A stretch of DNA of 64,000 nucleotides from Pseudomonas sp. F(2018) (GTDB taxonomy: Bacteria > Pseudomonadota > Gammaproteobacteria > Pseudomonadales > Pseudomonadaceae): assembly GCF_005508865.1 (NCBI RefSeq), contig NZ_SCOM01000001.1, positions 868,001 to 932,000 of the forward strand, given 5' to 3'. This document shows positions 1 to 9,047 of the stretch, in pieces. Numbering within the stretch: position 1 is the first letter of the stretch; every line of letters starts with the position of its first letter. Both the position numbers and the translations under genes were made by a program. The notes below the pieces were generated by a model that did not search any database, had not been told where the DNA came from, and saw only the letters and a list, made by a program, of their open reading frames with translations.

Positions 1-1444
1 TTCCTACAAGGTGCTGTCGCTGGGCGTGGTCAACGGCCGCAACATCTGGCGCACCGATCTGCAGGCTGCCCTGGCCGTGCTGCAGCAGGCCCATGAGCGC
101 CTGGGCTCGCGACTGTGGGTGGCGCCGAGCTGCTCGCTGCTGCACAGCCCGGTCGACCTGGGCCGCGAAGACAAGCTGGATGCCGAGCTGAAGAGCTGGC
201 TGGCCTTCGCCGTGCAGAAGTGCCAGGAGGTCGCCGTGCTGGCCCAGGCCCTGCGCGAGCCGCAGTCCGCCGAGGTGCAGGCCGCGCTGGCCGCGAGCAG
301 CGCGGTGCAGGCCAGTCGGGCGCAGTCGCCACGTATCCACAAACCGGCCGTGCAGGCGCGTCTGGCCGCTATCACTGCCGCCGACAGCCAGCGCCAGTCG
401 CCGTTCGCCGCGCGCATCGCCAGGCAGCGCGCGCGGCTCGACCTGCCGCCGTTCCCCACCACCACCATAGGCTCCTTCCCGCAGACCCCAGCCATCCGCC
501 TGGCGCGCCAGTCGTTCAAGGCCGGCAAGCTGTCCGCTGCCGAGTACACCGAGGCCATGCACAGCGAGATCCGCCACGCCGTGAGCATCCAGGAGCAGCT
601 GGGCCTGGATGTGCTGGTGCATGGCGAGGCCGAGCGCAACGACATGGTCGAGTACTTCGCCGAGCAGCTCGACGGCTACGCCTTCACCCGCTTCGGCTGG
701 GTGCAGAGCTACGGCTCGCGCTGCGTGAAACCGGCGCTGATCTATGGCGATCTGTCGCGCCCACAGGCCATGACCGTGTCCTGGATCGAGTACGCCCAGC
801 GCTGCACCGACAAGCTGATGAAGGGCATGCTGACCGGCCCGGTGACCATGCTGATGTGGTCCTTCCCGCGTGACGACATCTCCCGCGAGCAGCAGGCGCG
901 CCAGCTGGCGCTAGCCATCCGCGACGAGGTGGTCGACCTGGAAGCGGCCGGCATCAAGGTCATCCAGATCGACGAGGCGGCCTTCCGCGAGGGCCTGCCG
1001 CTGCGCCGCGCCCAGTGGCAGGGCTACCTGGACTGGGCCACCGAAGCCTTCCGCCTGACCGCCTCGGGCGTGCGCGACGAGACGCAGATCCACACCCACA
1101 TGTGCTACAGCGAGTTCAACGACGTGATCGAATCCATCGCCGCCATGGATGCCGACGTGATCACCATCGAGACCTCGCGCTCGGACATGGAGCTGCTCGA
1201 CGCCTTCGAGCGCTTCGAGTACCCCAACGAGATCGGCCCCGGTGTGTACGACATCCACTCGCCACGGGTGCCGGACAGCGCCGAGATGGTCCGCCTGATG
1301 CGCAAGGCCGCCCAGCGCGTGCCGGCCGAGCGACTGTGGGTCAACCCGGACTGCGGTCTGAAGACCCGCGGCTGGCCTGAGACCGAGGCGGCGCTGGTCA
1401 ACATGGTGGCGGCGGCGCGGCAGCTGCGGGCGGAGCTGGCGTAG
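1..1444 (+). CDS. metE: Cobalamin-independent methionine synthase, C-terminal part (5' end outside window)
   Basis: This is the last 480 or so codons of MetE, which transfers the methyl group of 5-methyltetrahydropteroyltri-glutamate to homocysteine in the cytoplasm. The reading frame is open to base 2 and the family is normally about 750-770 residues, so the start lies upstream of the window. The catalytic zinc site is visible: His and Cys in [12 protein letters not shown], Glu in [10 protein letters not shown] and the last Cys in [12 protein letters not shown]. The [10 protein letters not shown] and [13 protein letters not shown] blocks that open the C-terminal barrel are also intact. Nothing suggests damage. 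It stands alone here, followed by hairpin repeats. Confidence 0.96.
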   Translation, partial: SYKVLSLGVVNGRNIWRTDLQAALAVLQQAHERLGSRLWVAPSCSLLHSPVDLGREDKLDAELKSWLAFAVQKCQEVAVLAQALREPQSAEVQAALAASSAVQASRAQSPRIHKPAVQARLAAITAADSQRQSPFAARIARQRARLDLPPFPTTTIGSFPQTPAIRLARQSFKAGKLSAAEYTEAMHSEIRHAVSIQEQLGLDVLVHGEAERNDMVEYFAEQLDGYAFTRFGWVQSYGSRCVKPALIYGDLSRPQAMTVSWIEYAQRCTDKLMKGMLTGPVTMLMWSFPRDDISREQQARQLALAIRDEVVDLEAAGIKVIQIDEAAFREGLPLRRAQWQGYLDWATEAFRLTASGVRDETQIHTHMCYSEFNDVIESIAAMDADVITIETSRSDMELLDAFERFEYPNEIGPGVYDIHSPRVPDSAEMVRLMRKAAQRVPAERLWVNPDCGLKTRGWPETEAALVNMVAAARQLRAELA

Positions 1445-1446
1445 AA

Positions 1447-1571
1447 CCCCCTCTCCCTTTGGGAGAGGGGCGGGGGTGAGGGACGTCCAGGCGACTCGTA
1501 GGGGCGTAGCCCGGATGCAATCCGGGAGCGTTGCTCGGCTGTGCCGCCATCCCGGATTGCATCCGGGCTAC
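1447..1571. repeat. Two intergenic hairpin repeats after metE
   Basis: Directly after the metE stop lies a hairpin (CCCCTCTCCC at 1448-1457, GGGAGAGGGG at 1461-1470) without a T-tract. It is followed by a 22-base inverted repeat with arms at 1506-1527 and 1550-1571, whose core is CCCGGATGCAATCCGGG. Both look like the REP-type interspersed palindromes common between Pseudomonas genes. The first has a relative at 16061-16158 in this window. They may stop transcription or protect mRNA ends; that role is inferred. Confidence 0.6.
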
Positions 1572-1620
1572 TGCGGAGCTGATTTTTCCCTCTTCCACTG
1601 GTGGGAGGGGGAGGCACGGT

Positions 1621-2319
1621 CTAGGTCGCGATAGCCACCAGGCTCAGCAGATAGCCGTCGAACTCGGCGAAGCGTCCGCCCAGCTCGCTGCCGCGTGGCC
1701 AGTCGGCGTGCAGGTCGAGCAGTAGGCGCAGACGAGCCTGCTCGCCTTGGACTTCCAGCAGCTCGGCGTCGTGGAAGTAGAAGCGGGTCAGCACCAGCGG
1801 GTAGAGGGCCTTGAACAGGCTCTCCTTGAGCGAGAAGGTCAGGGTCACCCACCGGGCGAAGGCCTCCGGCTCCAGCCCTGCGGCGCGCTCCATTTCGGCG
1901 GGGGTGAGAATCTCGCCCGCCAGCTTGGCCGCGCGCTCGGCGCTCAGCTGTTTCTCCAGGTCCAGGCCCAGGCCCTGCCAATCCTGGCGCGAGGCGACCA
2001 TCGCGGCGGCCTGGCCGGCACCGTGGGTGATCGAACCGACCACGCCGGCCGGCCAGATCGGCACGCCTTCCTCGTCGCGGCCCGGCACCAGGGCCTGGCC
2101 GCACAGCTGGCGCAGGGCCTCGCGGGCGCACAGGCGGCCGGCCAGGTATTCGCCCTGGCGCTTGGCCACGCCGCGCACCGGCTCAATGGCGCAGCGTGGG
2201 AAGTCCTCGGCTGCCAGGTGCGCAGGATCGAAGCTGGCGCGCACTAGGCGGGCGCCCGGCAGCTGTAGCGGCGCGGGTTCCAGCAGCAGCTGGCAGAAGG
2301 GCGGGATGTGCGAAGTCAT
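1621..2319 (-). CDS. 4'-phosphopantetheinyl transferase (EntD/PcpS type)
   Basis: The product of about 232 residues is a phosphopantetheinyl transferase. It would move the phosphopantetheine arm of CoA to a serine of carrier proteins of fatty-acid, siderophore or peptide synthases. The family signatures are in order: GSITHG, the Mg-binding LGLDLEK (Asp and Glu) and FSLKESLFKALYP. Length and the N-terminal QLLLEPAPL block resemble Pseudomonas PcpS, which serves both primary and secondary metabolism. Start: ATG at 2319 gives MTSHIPPF; ATG at 2328 (MPAM) and a longer upstream opening are possible, and no strong Shine-Dalgarno decides between them. It is monocistronic and convergent with metE. 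Confidence 0.9.
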   Translation of the reverse strand: MTSHIPPFCQLLLEPAPLQLPGARLVRASFDPAHLAAEDFPRCAIEPVRGVAKRQGEYLAGRLCAREALRQLCGQALVPGRDEEGVPIWPAGVVGSITHGAGQAAAMVASRQDWQGLGLDLEKQLSAERAAKLAGEILTPAEMERAAGLEPEAFARWVTLTFSLKESLFKALYPLVLTRFYFHDAELLEVQGEQARLRLLLDLHADWPRGSELGGRFAEFDGYLLSLVAIAT

Positions 2320-2384
2320 GGCCGGCATTCTGCCGTGGCCGGGGTGGGCGGGCCAGCCGTTTACATTTCTTTGCACGACGATAA

Positions 2385-2538
2385 CGAAGCGCTACAGAGC
2401 AAGCGCTTGTTTTGTGACAGATTGGGACATGCGTTCCATGTGGACGCTGGTGAGGTTGTAGCCACGGCAGGCCTGTCGCCACCGTGGTTTTACTCTACTG
2501 ATCGAGTGCGGGAGTCCTTCGGGACTCCCGTTTTTTTT
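2385..2538 (+). ncRNA. Possible small RNA ending in an orphan terminator
   Basis: The stretch between two minus-strand genes ends in a strong plus-strand terminator (2509-2538), but no plus-strand coding sequence precedes it within about 1 kb. It contains a second potential hairpin (CCACGG ... CCGTGG near 2462-2487) and several GGA triplets. The arrangement suggests a short independent transcript. No promoter was convincingly identified, and the left end given here is arbitrary. Confidence 0.3.
2509..2538 (+). terminator. Rho-independent terminator, plus strand
   Basis: CGGGAGTCC at 2509-2517 and GGACTCCCG at 2522-2530 form a hairpin with a short loop, followed by eight T residues (2531-2538). 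The T-tract exists only on the plus strand, so it does not serve the minus-strand hydrolase gene that ends at 2541. Confidence 0.85.
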
Positions 2539-2540
2539 GC

Positions 2541-3320
2541 TCAGAAAACCTGTTTCAGCAACTGCTGCATATCGGCCCAGGAGCGTTGGTCAGCCTCTTT
2601 CTGGTAGCCGAGGTCCAGACCATGGCCCTTGTGCGCGTCGGCATCCGGGTTGCTGAAGCCATGCTTGGCGCCGGGCAGCTCGACGAAGCGGTAGTCGGCG
2701 CCGGCCTGGTCCATCTCGGCCTTGAACGCGGCGATCTGCTGCGGCGTGATGAAGCTGTCCGCCGCGCCATGCTCCACCAGCACCTTGGCCTTGACGCTGC
2801 CGGGCTTGGCCGGGGTGTCGGTGACCAGCGCGCCGTGGAAGCTCACCACGGCGGCCAGCGGCAGGCCCTGGCGGGCCATGTCCAGCACCACGCGGCCACC
2901 GAAGCAGTAGCCGATGGCGGCGAGCCGCTGGGCGTCGGTCTGTGGCTGTGCCTTGAGCAGGTCCAGCCCGGCCTGGAAGCGCGCACGCGGTGTGGCCGGG
3001 TCGGCCATCACCGCCTGCATGAAGGCGCCGGCGTCCTTGGGATGCTGGGTGTGCTTGCCCTCGCCATACATGTCCACGGCCAGGGCGCTGTAGCCGAGGG
3101 CGGCGAGGTCGCGGGCGCGGCGCTTGGCGTAGTCGTTCAGGCCCCACCACTCATGCACCACGATCACCCCGGGGCGCTTGCCCTCGATGGCGTCGTCCCA
3201 GGCGTGGTAGCCGATCAGGCGCGTGCCGTCGGCGCTGGTGTAGGGAATCTCCTTAGTCTGCACGGCGGCCAGGGCGAGAGGGCTGCAACACAGCAGCAGA
3301 GCGGTCAGCAGGGTGCGCAT
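2541..3320 (-). CDS. Secreted dienelactone hydrolase family protein
   Basis: 259 residues with a signal peptide (hydrophobic residues 4-18, ending ALA), so probably periplasmic. The alpha/beta-hydrolase core carries a dienelactone-hydrolase triad: Cys139 in GYCFGG, Asp188 in HGAADSF and His220 in AKHGF. The family hydrolyses lactones and esters. The true substrate is unknown, and no chlorocatechol pathway genes are nearby. The start is supported by AGGAG six bases upstream of the ATG. It stands alone; the next gene upstream ends about 95 bases away. Confidence 0.85.
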   Translation of the reverse strand: MRTLLTALLLCCSPLALAAVQTKEIPYTSADGTRLIGYHAWDDAIEGKRPGVIVVHEWWGLNDYAKRRARDLAALGYSALAVDMYGEGKHTQHPKDAGAFMQAVMADPATPRARFQAGLDLLKAQPQTDAQRLAAIGYCFGGRVVLDMARQGLPLAAVVSFHGALVTDTPAKPGSVKAKVLVEHGAADSFITPQQIAAFKAEMDQAGADYRFVELPGAKHGFSNPDADAHKGHGLDLGYQKEADQRSWADMQQLLKQVF

Positions 3321-3414
3321 GGGAATCTCCTGAAAGGTGAAGGGGCAAGCCTAGCCAGCCCGGATCGGTTATGCATCGACAGCGGCGCAGGGGCGGCGGT
3401 TCTGGCCCGCCAGC

Positions 3415-4281
3415 TTACCGGTCTGCGCTGGCTCGCAGCTGGCGCACCACCTCGGCCTCGACGGCGCCCTGGTTGCTGCCTTCGGCGAACACGGCGCAAC
3501 TCGCCGTGGCGCTGCGGTACACCGCCACCACGCTGCCCGGTCCGCCGCCGGTATGGCCGTGCAGGTACAGGCCACTGGCATCCGGGCCCTGCATCAGGCC
3601 CAGGCCGTAGCCGGGCGCGACCCAGGGCCGACCGGCGAGCGGGCCGCCGAGCAGGTATGGCGTCTGCATCTGCGCAAGCAGTGGCGCGGGCAGGAAATCG
3701 CCGCCCAGCAGGCGATCCAGCAGCAGCGCCGCCTGGTCCAGCGGGCCGACCAGCAGGCCGTGGTAGACCCAGGCCGGATCGTAGGCGGGCGGTGCGCCCA
3801 CGCCCCAGTCGGCGCGCGTCCGTGCCAGGCGCACCTGGGCCACGCCCAGTGGCGCCAGCACGCGCTGTTGCAGCGCCTCGCCGAAGGACAGGTCGGTGGT
3901 CCGCTCGATCAGCCGCGTCACGTACAGATAGCCGACATTCGAGTAGCGCCAGCCGGTGCCTGGCGGGTAGCGCAGGCGGCTGGCGTCGAGGCGCTGCAGC
4001 ATCTCCTCGACCGGCCAGGGAGCCTCGTTGTGGGCAACGGCGGCGTGGTAATTGGCGAGCTCGCCGTAGTCCGCCAGGCCGGCCTCGTGGCGCAGCAGCT
4101 GGCGCAGGGTGAAGGGGCCTTCGGCGACTGCCTCGTCCAACTCCAGCAGGCCGTCGCGCACCAGGGACAGGGCGGCGGCCGCGATCACCGTCTTGCCGAA
4201 GCTCCACCAGGGTAACGGCTCATCGGCCTGCGCAGGTGTTAGCAGCGAGCCATCGCGAACCAGGGAGACGCGCAGGGTCAT
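3415..4281 (-). CDS. Beta-lactamase-fold serine hydrolase (class C/PBP4*-like)
   Basis: 288 residues of the serine beta-lactamase/esterase superfamily. All three motifs are readable: SxxK (Ser27-Phe-Gly-Lys30), YSN (Tyr113-Asn115) and HTGG (243-246) in the position of KTG. There is no signal peptide, so it looks cytoplasmic and is more likely an esterase or peptidase than a resistance enzyme. The start ATG at 4281 shares one base with the stop of the upstream DUF502 gene (TGATG), which indicates translational coupling. The open frame continues upstream of this ATG, but the coupled start is the sensible one. Confidence 0.8.
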   Translation of the reverse strand: MTLRVSLVRDGSLLTPAQADEPLPWWSFGKTVIAAAALSLVRDGLLELDEAVAEGPFTLRQLLRHEAGLADYGELANYHAAVAHNEAPWPVEEMLQRLDASRLRYPPGTGWRYSNVGYLYVTRLIERTTDLSFGEALQQRVLAPLGVAQVRLARTRADWGVGAPPAYDPAWVYHGLLVGPLDQAALLLDRLLGGDFLPAPLLAQMQTPYLLGGPLAGRPWVAPGYGLGLMQGPDASGLYLHGHTGGGPGSVVAVYRSATASCAVFAEGSNQGAVEAEVVRQLRASADR

Positions 4282-4931
4282 CAGGCAGTGGCCGCCTTGC
4301 TCGGGCCCGGCGGGGTGATGCCCATCGAGACGTAGATGCTGGTGAACCTGTCCATGCCCATCTCCGCCGGCTTGACCCATTCCACCGGCACGTAGAGCAG
4401 ACCGCCGCCCACCGGCACCGGCGCGGTGGGCACCAGGATGGCGTGGTAGGCGCGGCCGTCGATCTCGATCGGCTGCGGGTTGGGCAGCAGGGCCAGCACG
4501 GCGGTGCCGTCGCCGCCGAAGAAGCACCAGACCGGGCTCATGGCCGCCAGGTCGGCGTCTTCCTTCTTGTCGAGCAGGCCGACGAAACGATCGGCCAGGC
4601 CATATAGCGGGCCGATCAGCGGGATGCGCCGCAGGGTGTAGCTGAACAGCCGGCTCAGCGGGCCCTTGAGACCGAGCTGCACGGCCAGGCCGAGCGGGTA
4701 AAGCGCCACCAGCAGCACCAGGGTGCCGAGCAGCCAGGCCAGTTCCTGGCTGCTGACAAAGGGCTGGCCGAGTTCGGCGAACAGTTTGCCGACCATGCTG
4801 GAGGGGCCGACCAGGCCATTCAGCAGGCTCACCACCCAACCCAGCAGGGCAAGCGACAGGGCCAGCGGCAGCAGGGCGAGCAGGCCGGCCAGCCAGGTGG
4901 TGGCGATGGAGTGGAAGCTGTTCTTGAACAT
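4281..4931 (-). CDS. DUF502 family membrane protein
   Basis: 216 residues from the ATG at 4931 (MFKNSFHS). There are two strong transmembrane segments (about residues 10-35 and 65-90), followed by a soluble part with the typical RRIPLIGPLYG motif and a C-terminal block ending in YVSMGITPPG. This is the layout of DUF502 proteins, whose function is unknown. A start eight codons upstream is possible but would only add a polar extension. It is the first gene of a two-gene unit with the downstream serine hydrolase, sharing one base with it. Confidence 0.8.
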   Translation of the reverse strand: MFKNSFHSIATTWLAGLLALLPLALSLALLGWVVSLLNGLVGPSSMVGKLFAELGQPFVSSQELAWLLGTLVLLVALYPLGLAVQLGLKGPLSRLFSYTLRRIPLIGPLYGLADRFVGLLDKKEDADLAAMSPVWCFFGGDGTAVLALLPNPQPIEIDGRAYHAILVPTAPVPVGGGLLYVPVEWVKPAEMGMDRFTSIYVSMGITPPGPSKAATA

Positions 4932-5151
4932 GGCGGGAGTCCGTGGCGAAGGCACGCCAAGGCTATTGCAAAGCGCCGCTCTTGTGCAGGGCGGCGCTCG
5001 CAGTCTGCTGCGATAAGTGTTGGGTCGGCGCCATCAATGCGCGACCGGGCATGGCTGCGGCCGCCTCGGCTGGGCAGAGCACGAAGCTGTCGGATGGGTC
5101 CGTTTCCCCTCGGCGGGCAACGCTAGAATCGGCGCTGGTTTTCCCGCAGCG

Positions 5152-8142
5152 ATGGACGTCATGAACGCAATGGATTCTGCAGCGGCCAGCACCGCCTGGC
5201 TGCATCTCGGCTCGGACGACGGCTCGATGGTTCTGGACCGGCAGGGCCGGGTCTCGCCGCTCTGGTGCCTGCTCCTGGCTAGGGCCATGGTGGTGCCGGC
5301 TATCACTGCGCCGGAGGTGGGCGTCGAGACGCCGCGTCAGGGCCTGCGTGTCGCCCTCGATCAGGCGCTGGACCACTGGCAGCAGTTCTGCGCGTTCATT
5401 GCCGAGCATCCGCAGTTCCACCGGGTGCCGGCGCTCGGCGTGCACCTGGCGGCGGTGGCCGAGTACATCGAGCAGGTTGCGCAACAGTTCGATCGCCCGC
5501 TGTCGCAGCTGTGGCTGCAAGGCGATCTGGATGCCCTGTCCGGGCCCTTCGACCAGAACGTGCCATCGCGCATCGAGTTCTGGCGCTGGAACGCCGATTC
5601 GCGCCTGGACCTGGTGCAGGCCGGCGACCCGCTCGAACTGCACGAGATCACCCTGGTGGTGGATTTCGAAGACCTGCAGGACTGGTGTCGCGGCTTCGGC
5701 CTGGACAGCTTCGAGCACCCGTATTTCCAGGAACTGGGCCATGCCTGCGAATTTGCCGCGCAGGCCGTTTCGTTCGCCGACTTCCGTGAAGCGCAGGCGG
5801 AGCCCCATGACCCTTGGCAGCAACACAATTTCCGCGCCCATGAGCACGACGGGCTGGTGGGCCTGCTGGCCGAGGACGGCAGCTGGCATGTGCCGCCGCA
5901 GTGGCAGGAGATACGCCCCGATGCCTACAGCTACGTGCGGGTCTGGGTCAGGCAGGGTGACCTGTGGGGCCTGCTGCAGATCGAGCCGCAGGCGGAGCTG
6001 CTGTTCGCCCCGCAGTTCGATGCAGTGGTCGATTCGGCGGCGGGCGATTTCTGTGTAGCCAGCCTGAACGGGCGCCAGGGTTTGCTGGATATCGAGGCGC
6101 GCGATTGGCGCGTGCCGCCGGTGCACGAGGAGCTGCGCCGCGAATGCAACGGCCTGCTGCGCGTGCGCGAAGGCGCTTTGCTCGGCTACCTCGATGACCG
6201 CGGCAGCGTGCTGCAGGAGCCGCGCTACCAGCAGACCCGCCCGTTCGGCAGCGCTGGGCTGTTCGACGCACCGGGCGTGGCCTGGGTGGTCGAGCAGGAC
6301 CGCTGGGGGCTGATCGACAGCGGCTGCCGCCCGCTGCAGCCCTGCGTATTCGAGCGTGTCGAGTTTCGTGAGGAACACGACCAGCGCGGCTGGCGCGTGT
6401 GGCAGTCCGGCCGGCAGGGCTGGGTCAACGCCGCCGGTGTGCTGGCGGTGGCCTGCGAGTGGGACGAGGTGGACTGCTATGAGCCGTACCAGCATGCCTG
6501 CGCCGCCGAAGGCATTTATCGGGTTGTGCGCGATGGTCGCCAGGGCCTGCTGCCCAGCCTGGGCGACTGGCGCATCGCCTGCGACTACGACGATATCGAG
6601 CCACTGGGTGTCGGTCCCGGCGCGGCTGCCTTGGCAGAGGACGAGTTGCGCCGCAGTGCCGAGCCGGAAGACGGCGACCTGGCCAGCTACGTGGCCGGCG
6701 GTGATGCGCAGCAGTCGCGCCTGCTGATCCGCGTGCGCAGCGCCCAGGGCTGCGGGGTGATCGACGAGGCGGGGCGGCAGATAGTGCCGCCAGGCCCTTG
6801 GCAGATCGAGCCCATCGGTAACGGCAATCTGCATTGGCTGCGCCTGCAGGACGAGCAGGAGCGTTGCCAGCTGTGGGACGTCGCGCGGCGCATGCCCGCG
6901 CTGCCGGGGTGGCATGCCGGAGTCGACGTGCTGCATGTCTGCGGCCGGCCCGTGCTGCTGAGCTTCGCCGAGGAGGAGGGAATAGCCGACAGATTCAACC
7001 TGCGGTTGTGGAACGCCGACGGCCAGCCGGCGTTTGCCGAGCGCTGCATCGGCCTGCTGGGCCAAACCGAGCTGCATTACGCGCATCTGTGGAGCAGCGA
7101 GCGCGAGCAGTTGCAGGCGGCCTGGGGCCGTGGCGAGGCAGTCGAGGCCCTGGTCGTGAGCGCAGCAGGCCCTGCACGAGCGGTGTTCATCGTTCCGGGC
7201 CGGCCCCTGGTCGAGGCGGAGCCGGAGTGGCGGCGCCGCTATCGCCAGGGCGACCTGGACGCCGCCCTGGCGCTGTCCCGGCATAGCGCCGACGCCGAGC
7301 TGGCCTATCAGTGGGCGCGCAACGCCTGTGGCTTGGGCGAGGTCGCGGGCCAACCCTCTGCCGCGGCCTGGCTGCACCTGGTCGAGCTGGCTGTGCAGGG
7401 GCACGGCGATCTGCGGCAGGCGCGCAGCTGGGTCGAGCAGGGCTTGGCCGCCGATCCGCAGCTCGACGAGACCGGGCGCCTGCTGCTCTGCGTCGGTCGT
7501 CTGTGGCTCGATCCGGCGGCCGGCGAACCCGATGCCAAGCGCGCCTTCGAGGCGCTGGAACGGGTGCAGCTGTACAGCGGTCACCACCAGCCAGAGCATG
7601 CCGAAAGCCTGTATCTACTGGGCCAGTGCTGGCAGCAGGGGCTGGGCTGCACGGCGGACACCACGCGTGCCCGCGAGCTGTGGCGCAGCGCCTCGGCCGA
7701 CGGCCACGCGGCAGCGACCGAGGCACTGGTGCGGCTGCTGGCCGCCGAGGCGGAGCAGCTGGGTGAAGCCGACGCGGCGGCTGCGCTGTGGGAGGAGGCG
7801 CTGCACCACGCCCTGCAGTTTCTCGAATACCACGGCGAGGCTGCGCCGCGGGCACCGGTGGCAGCATTGCAGGCCTTCGTCGGGGAACTGCTGCTGAGCA
7901 GCGAGCCGGTGGAGTGGGAGCTGGCGGAGGAGTATCTGCTGCAGGCCGCCGACGCGGGCAACGAGCAGGCCATGGGCCTGCTGGCCGAGGTGGCCTATCG
8001 CGACAAGACCAGCCCTATGCGCAGCTTGAAGAAGGCGCTGCACTGGGCCTGGCGCTATGCCGCCGCGCAGCGGGTCATCACCTCGGCGGACGCGGGTTGG
8101 CAGCGCTGGCTATTCGCCGTGATCAGGCTGCTGCGTCGCTAG
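5152..8142 (+). CDS. Large WG-repeat and Sel1-repeat protein
   Basis: About 996 residues, with no signal peptide. Roughly residues 230-630 contain a series of WG-type repeats, recognisable as G-L/W-G-L-L/I-D segments followed by acidic-aromatic ends (for example DLWGLLQIEP, DRWGLIDSG, GRQGWVNAAG, GRQGLLPSLGDW). The C-terminal third (about 720-990) has Sel1/TPR-like helices such as ESLYLLGQCWQQGLGC and EEYLLQAADAGNEQAMGLLAEVAY. Both repeat types mediate protein contacts; no catalytic motif was seen. Possible starts are the ATGs at 5152, 5161 and 5170; upstream codons in frame look non-coding. Its 3' end overlaps the convergent gene by about 33 bases. Confidence 0.8.
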   Translation: MDVMNAMDSAAASTAWLHLGSDDGSMVLDRQGRVSPLWCLLLARAMVVPAITAPEVGVETPRQGLRVALDQALDHWQQFCAFIAEHPQFHRVPALGVHLAAVAEYIEQVAQQFDRPLSQLWLQGDLDALSGPFDQNVPSRIEFWRWNADSRLDLVQAGDPLELHEITLVVDFEDLQDWCRGFGLDSFEHPYFQELGHACEFAAQAVSFADFREAQAEPHDPWQQHNFRAHEHDGLVGLLAEDGSWHVPPQWQEIRPDAYSYVRVWVRQGDLWGLLQIEPQAELLFAPQFDAVVDSAAGDFCVASLNGRQGLLDIEARDWRVPPVHEELRRECNGLLRVREGALLGYLDDRGSVLQEPRYQQTRPFGSAGLFDAPGVAWVVEQDRWGLIDSGCRPLQPCVFERVEFREEHDQRGWRVWQSGRQGWVNAAGVLAVACEWDEVDCYEPYQHACAAEGIYRVVRDGRQGLLPSLGDWRIACDYDDIEPLGVGPGAAALAEDELRRSAEPEDGDLASYVAGGDAQQSRLLIRVRSAQGCGVIDEAGRQIVPPGPWQIEPIGNGNLHWLRLQDEQERCQLWDVARRMPALPGWHAGVDVLHVCGRPVLLSFAEEEGIADRFNLRLWNADGQPAFAERCIGLLGQTELHYAHLWSSEREQLQAAWGRGEAVEALVVSAAGPARAVFIVPGRPLVEAEPEWRRRYRQGDLDAALALSRHSADAELAYQWARNACGLGEVAGQPSAAAWLHLVELAVQGHGDLRQARSWVEQGLAADPQLDETGRLLLCVGRLWLDPAAGEPDAKRAFEALERVQLYSGHHQPEHAESLYLLGQCWQQGLGCTADTTRARELWRSASADGHAAATEALVRLLAAEAEQLGEADAAAALWEEALHHALQFLEYHGEAAPRAPVAALQAFVGELLLSSEPVEWELAEEYLLQAADAGNEQAMGLLAEVAYRDKTSPMRSLKKALHWAWRYAAAQRVITSADAGWQRWLFAVIRLLRR

Positions 8143-8649
8143 CCCGGCATTGGCGCTGCGCACGAAGCGCCAATGCACCACCCACAGCACAATCGCCAAC
8201 AGACCGGCCGCCGAACCGAGCGCATGGGGAATCAGCGAGACCACCTGCGCCGCACACCAGCCCCAGCCACTGACCAGCCCTACATCGCGCGGCAACTTCA
8301 GCTGCTCGTTGTGTCGTGCCTCTTCACGCAGCGAGGTGGCCACATTGGCGACGATGAAGAAGTCCTCGATGAAGTTGTACGGCAACAGGAACATCAGCCA
8401 CACGCTACGCGGCTTCGCCTTGCGCGCCTCGGGTCGCACCAGCGCCAGCGCGCGCTGCAGGTCGCGGCAGTAGAGCGCCACCAGGATCAGGAACAGCAGC
8501 ACCGCGATCAGGCTGCCGACCGGGCCAAGCATCTCCACTTCCTTGAGGATGCCGCCACCTGCGTCTGGATGCAGGAAGGGGTAGGCCAAGCCATAGGCGA
8601 TAGGCAGGCTGAGGGCGATCTTGATGAGCAACAGCGCGGCTCTGGGCAA
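8110..8649 (-). CDS. Uncharacterised membrane protein
   Basis: 179 residues with three or four hydrophobic segments (about 5-25, 42-62, 78-98 and 128-155). I do not recognise the family. It starts with TTG at 8649, chosen because GGAGG lies about eight bases upstream and because the preceding gene ends only three bases earlier. It is the last gene of a three-gene minus-strand cluster behind the isochorismatase-like gene. Its 3' end overlaps the convergent WG/Sel1 gene. Confidence 0.65.
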   Translation of the reverse strand: MPRAALLLIKIALSLPIAYGLAYPFLHPDAGGGILKEVEMLGPVGSLIAVLLFLILVALYCRDLQRALALVRPEARKAKPRSVWLMFLLPYNFIEDFFIVANVATSLREEARHNEQLKLPRDVGLVSGWGWCAAQVVSLIPHALGSAAGLLAIVLWVVHWRFVRSANAGLATQQPDHGE

Positions 8650-8652
8650 GGA

Positions 8653-9045
8653 TCAGACCTCCACCGCGCGGCGAGCGGACTCCAGTACCGCCGCTGCCAC
8701 CTCGCCAGGGGCTGGCCATTCCGTACAGGCAATGGTCTGCTCATCCAGGAACAACTGCGCAGCAAGGAGCACCGCCGCCGTGGTCCGCACCACCTCCAGG
8801 GAATGCCACGCAGCGATGTCCATGCGAGCCTTCGCCCTGGCGACCGCGTCCACCACATGGCGAGCGTCTTCGAAGAAGCCGGTTACACCTACGGTTTGAA
8901 CGGCCGCGAGCGACAGGCCGAATGCCGCAGCCTGTGTGCGCAGCATCGGGTTCGCAGGGTTGTTCAGGATCAGGCTTTCAATATCTTCCAGCGACGCAAG
9001 GGCCGCCGCGGGGCCGAAGATGTCGAGAGCCGCTTGTTCACTCAT
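8653..9045 (-). CDS. Conserved hypothetical protein (130 aa)
   Basis: A 130-residue, mostly helical, alanine-rich soluble protein with no signal or membrane segment and no motif I recognise. It starts two bases after the isochorismatase-like gene and ends three bases before the TTG start of the membrane protein gene, so the three are probably cotranscribed. Base composition is closer to the chromosome than to the cassette array upstream. Confidence 0.65.
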   Translation of the reverse strand: MSEQAALDIFGPAAALASLEDIESLILNNPANPMLRTQAAAFGLSLAAVQTVGVTGFFEDARHVVDAVARAKARMDIAAWHSLEVVRTTAAVLLAAQLFLDEQTIACTEWPAPGEVAAAVLESARRAVEV

Positions 9046-9047
9046 GG

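Noticed and set aside
3415..4281. Antibiotic-resistance beta-lactamase
   Set aside because: The motifs are present, but there is no signal peptide, KTG is HTG, and the gene is coupled to DUF502 in ordinary chromosomal context.
4963..7599. Long open frame on the minus strand opposite the WG/Sel1 gene
   Set aside because: It follows the codon pattern of the high-GC gene on the other strand, has no recognisable domain and overlaps it completely.
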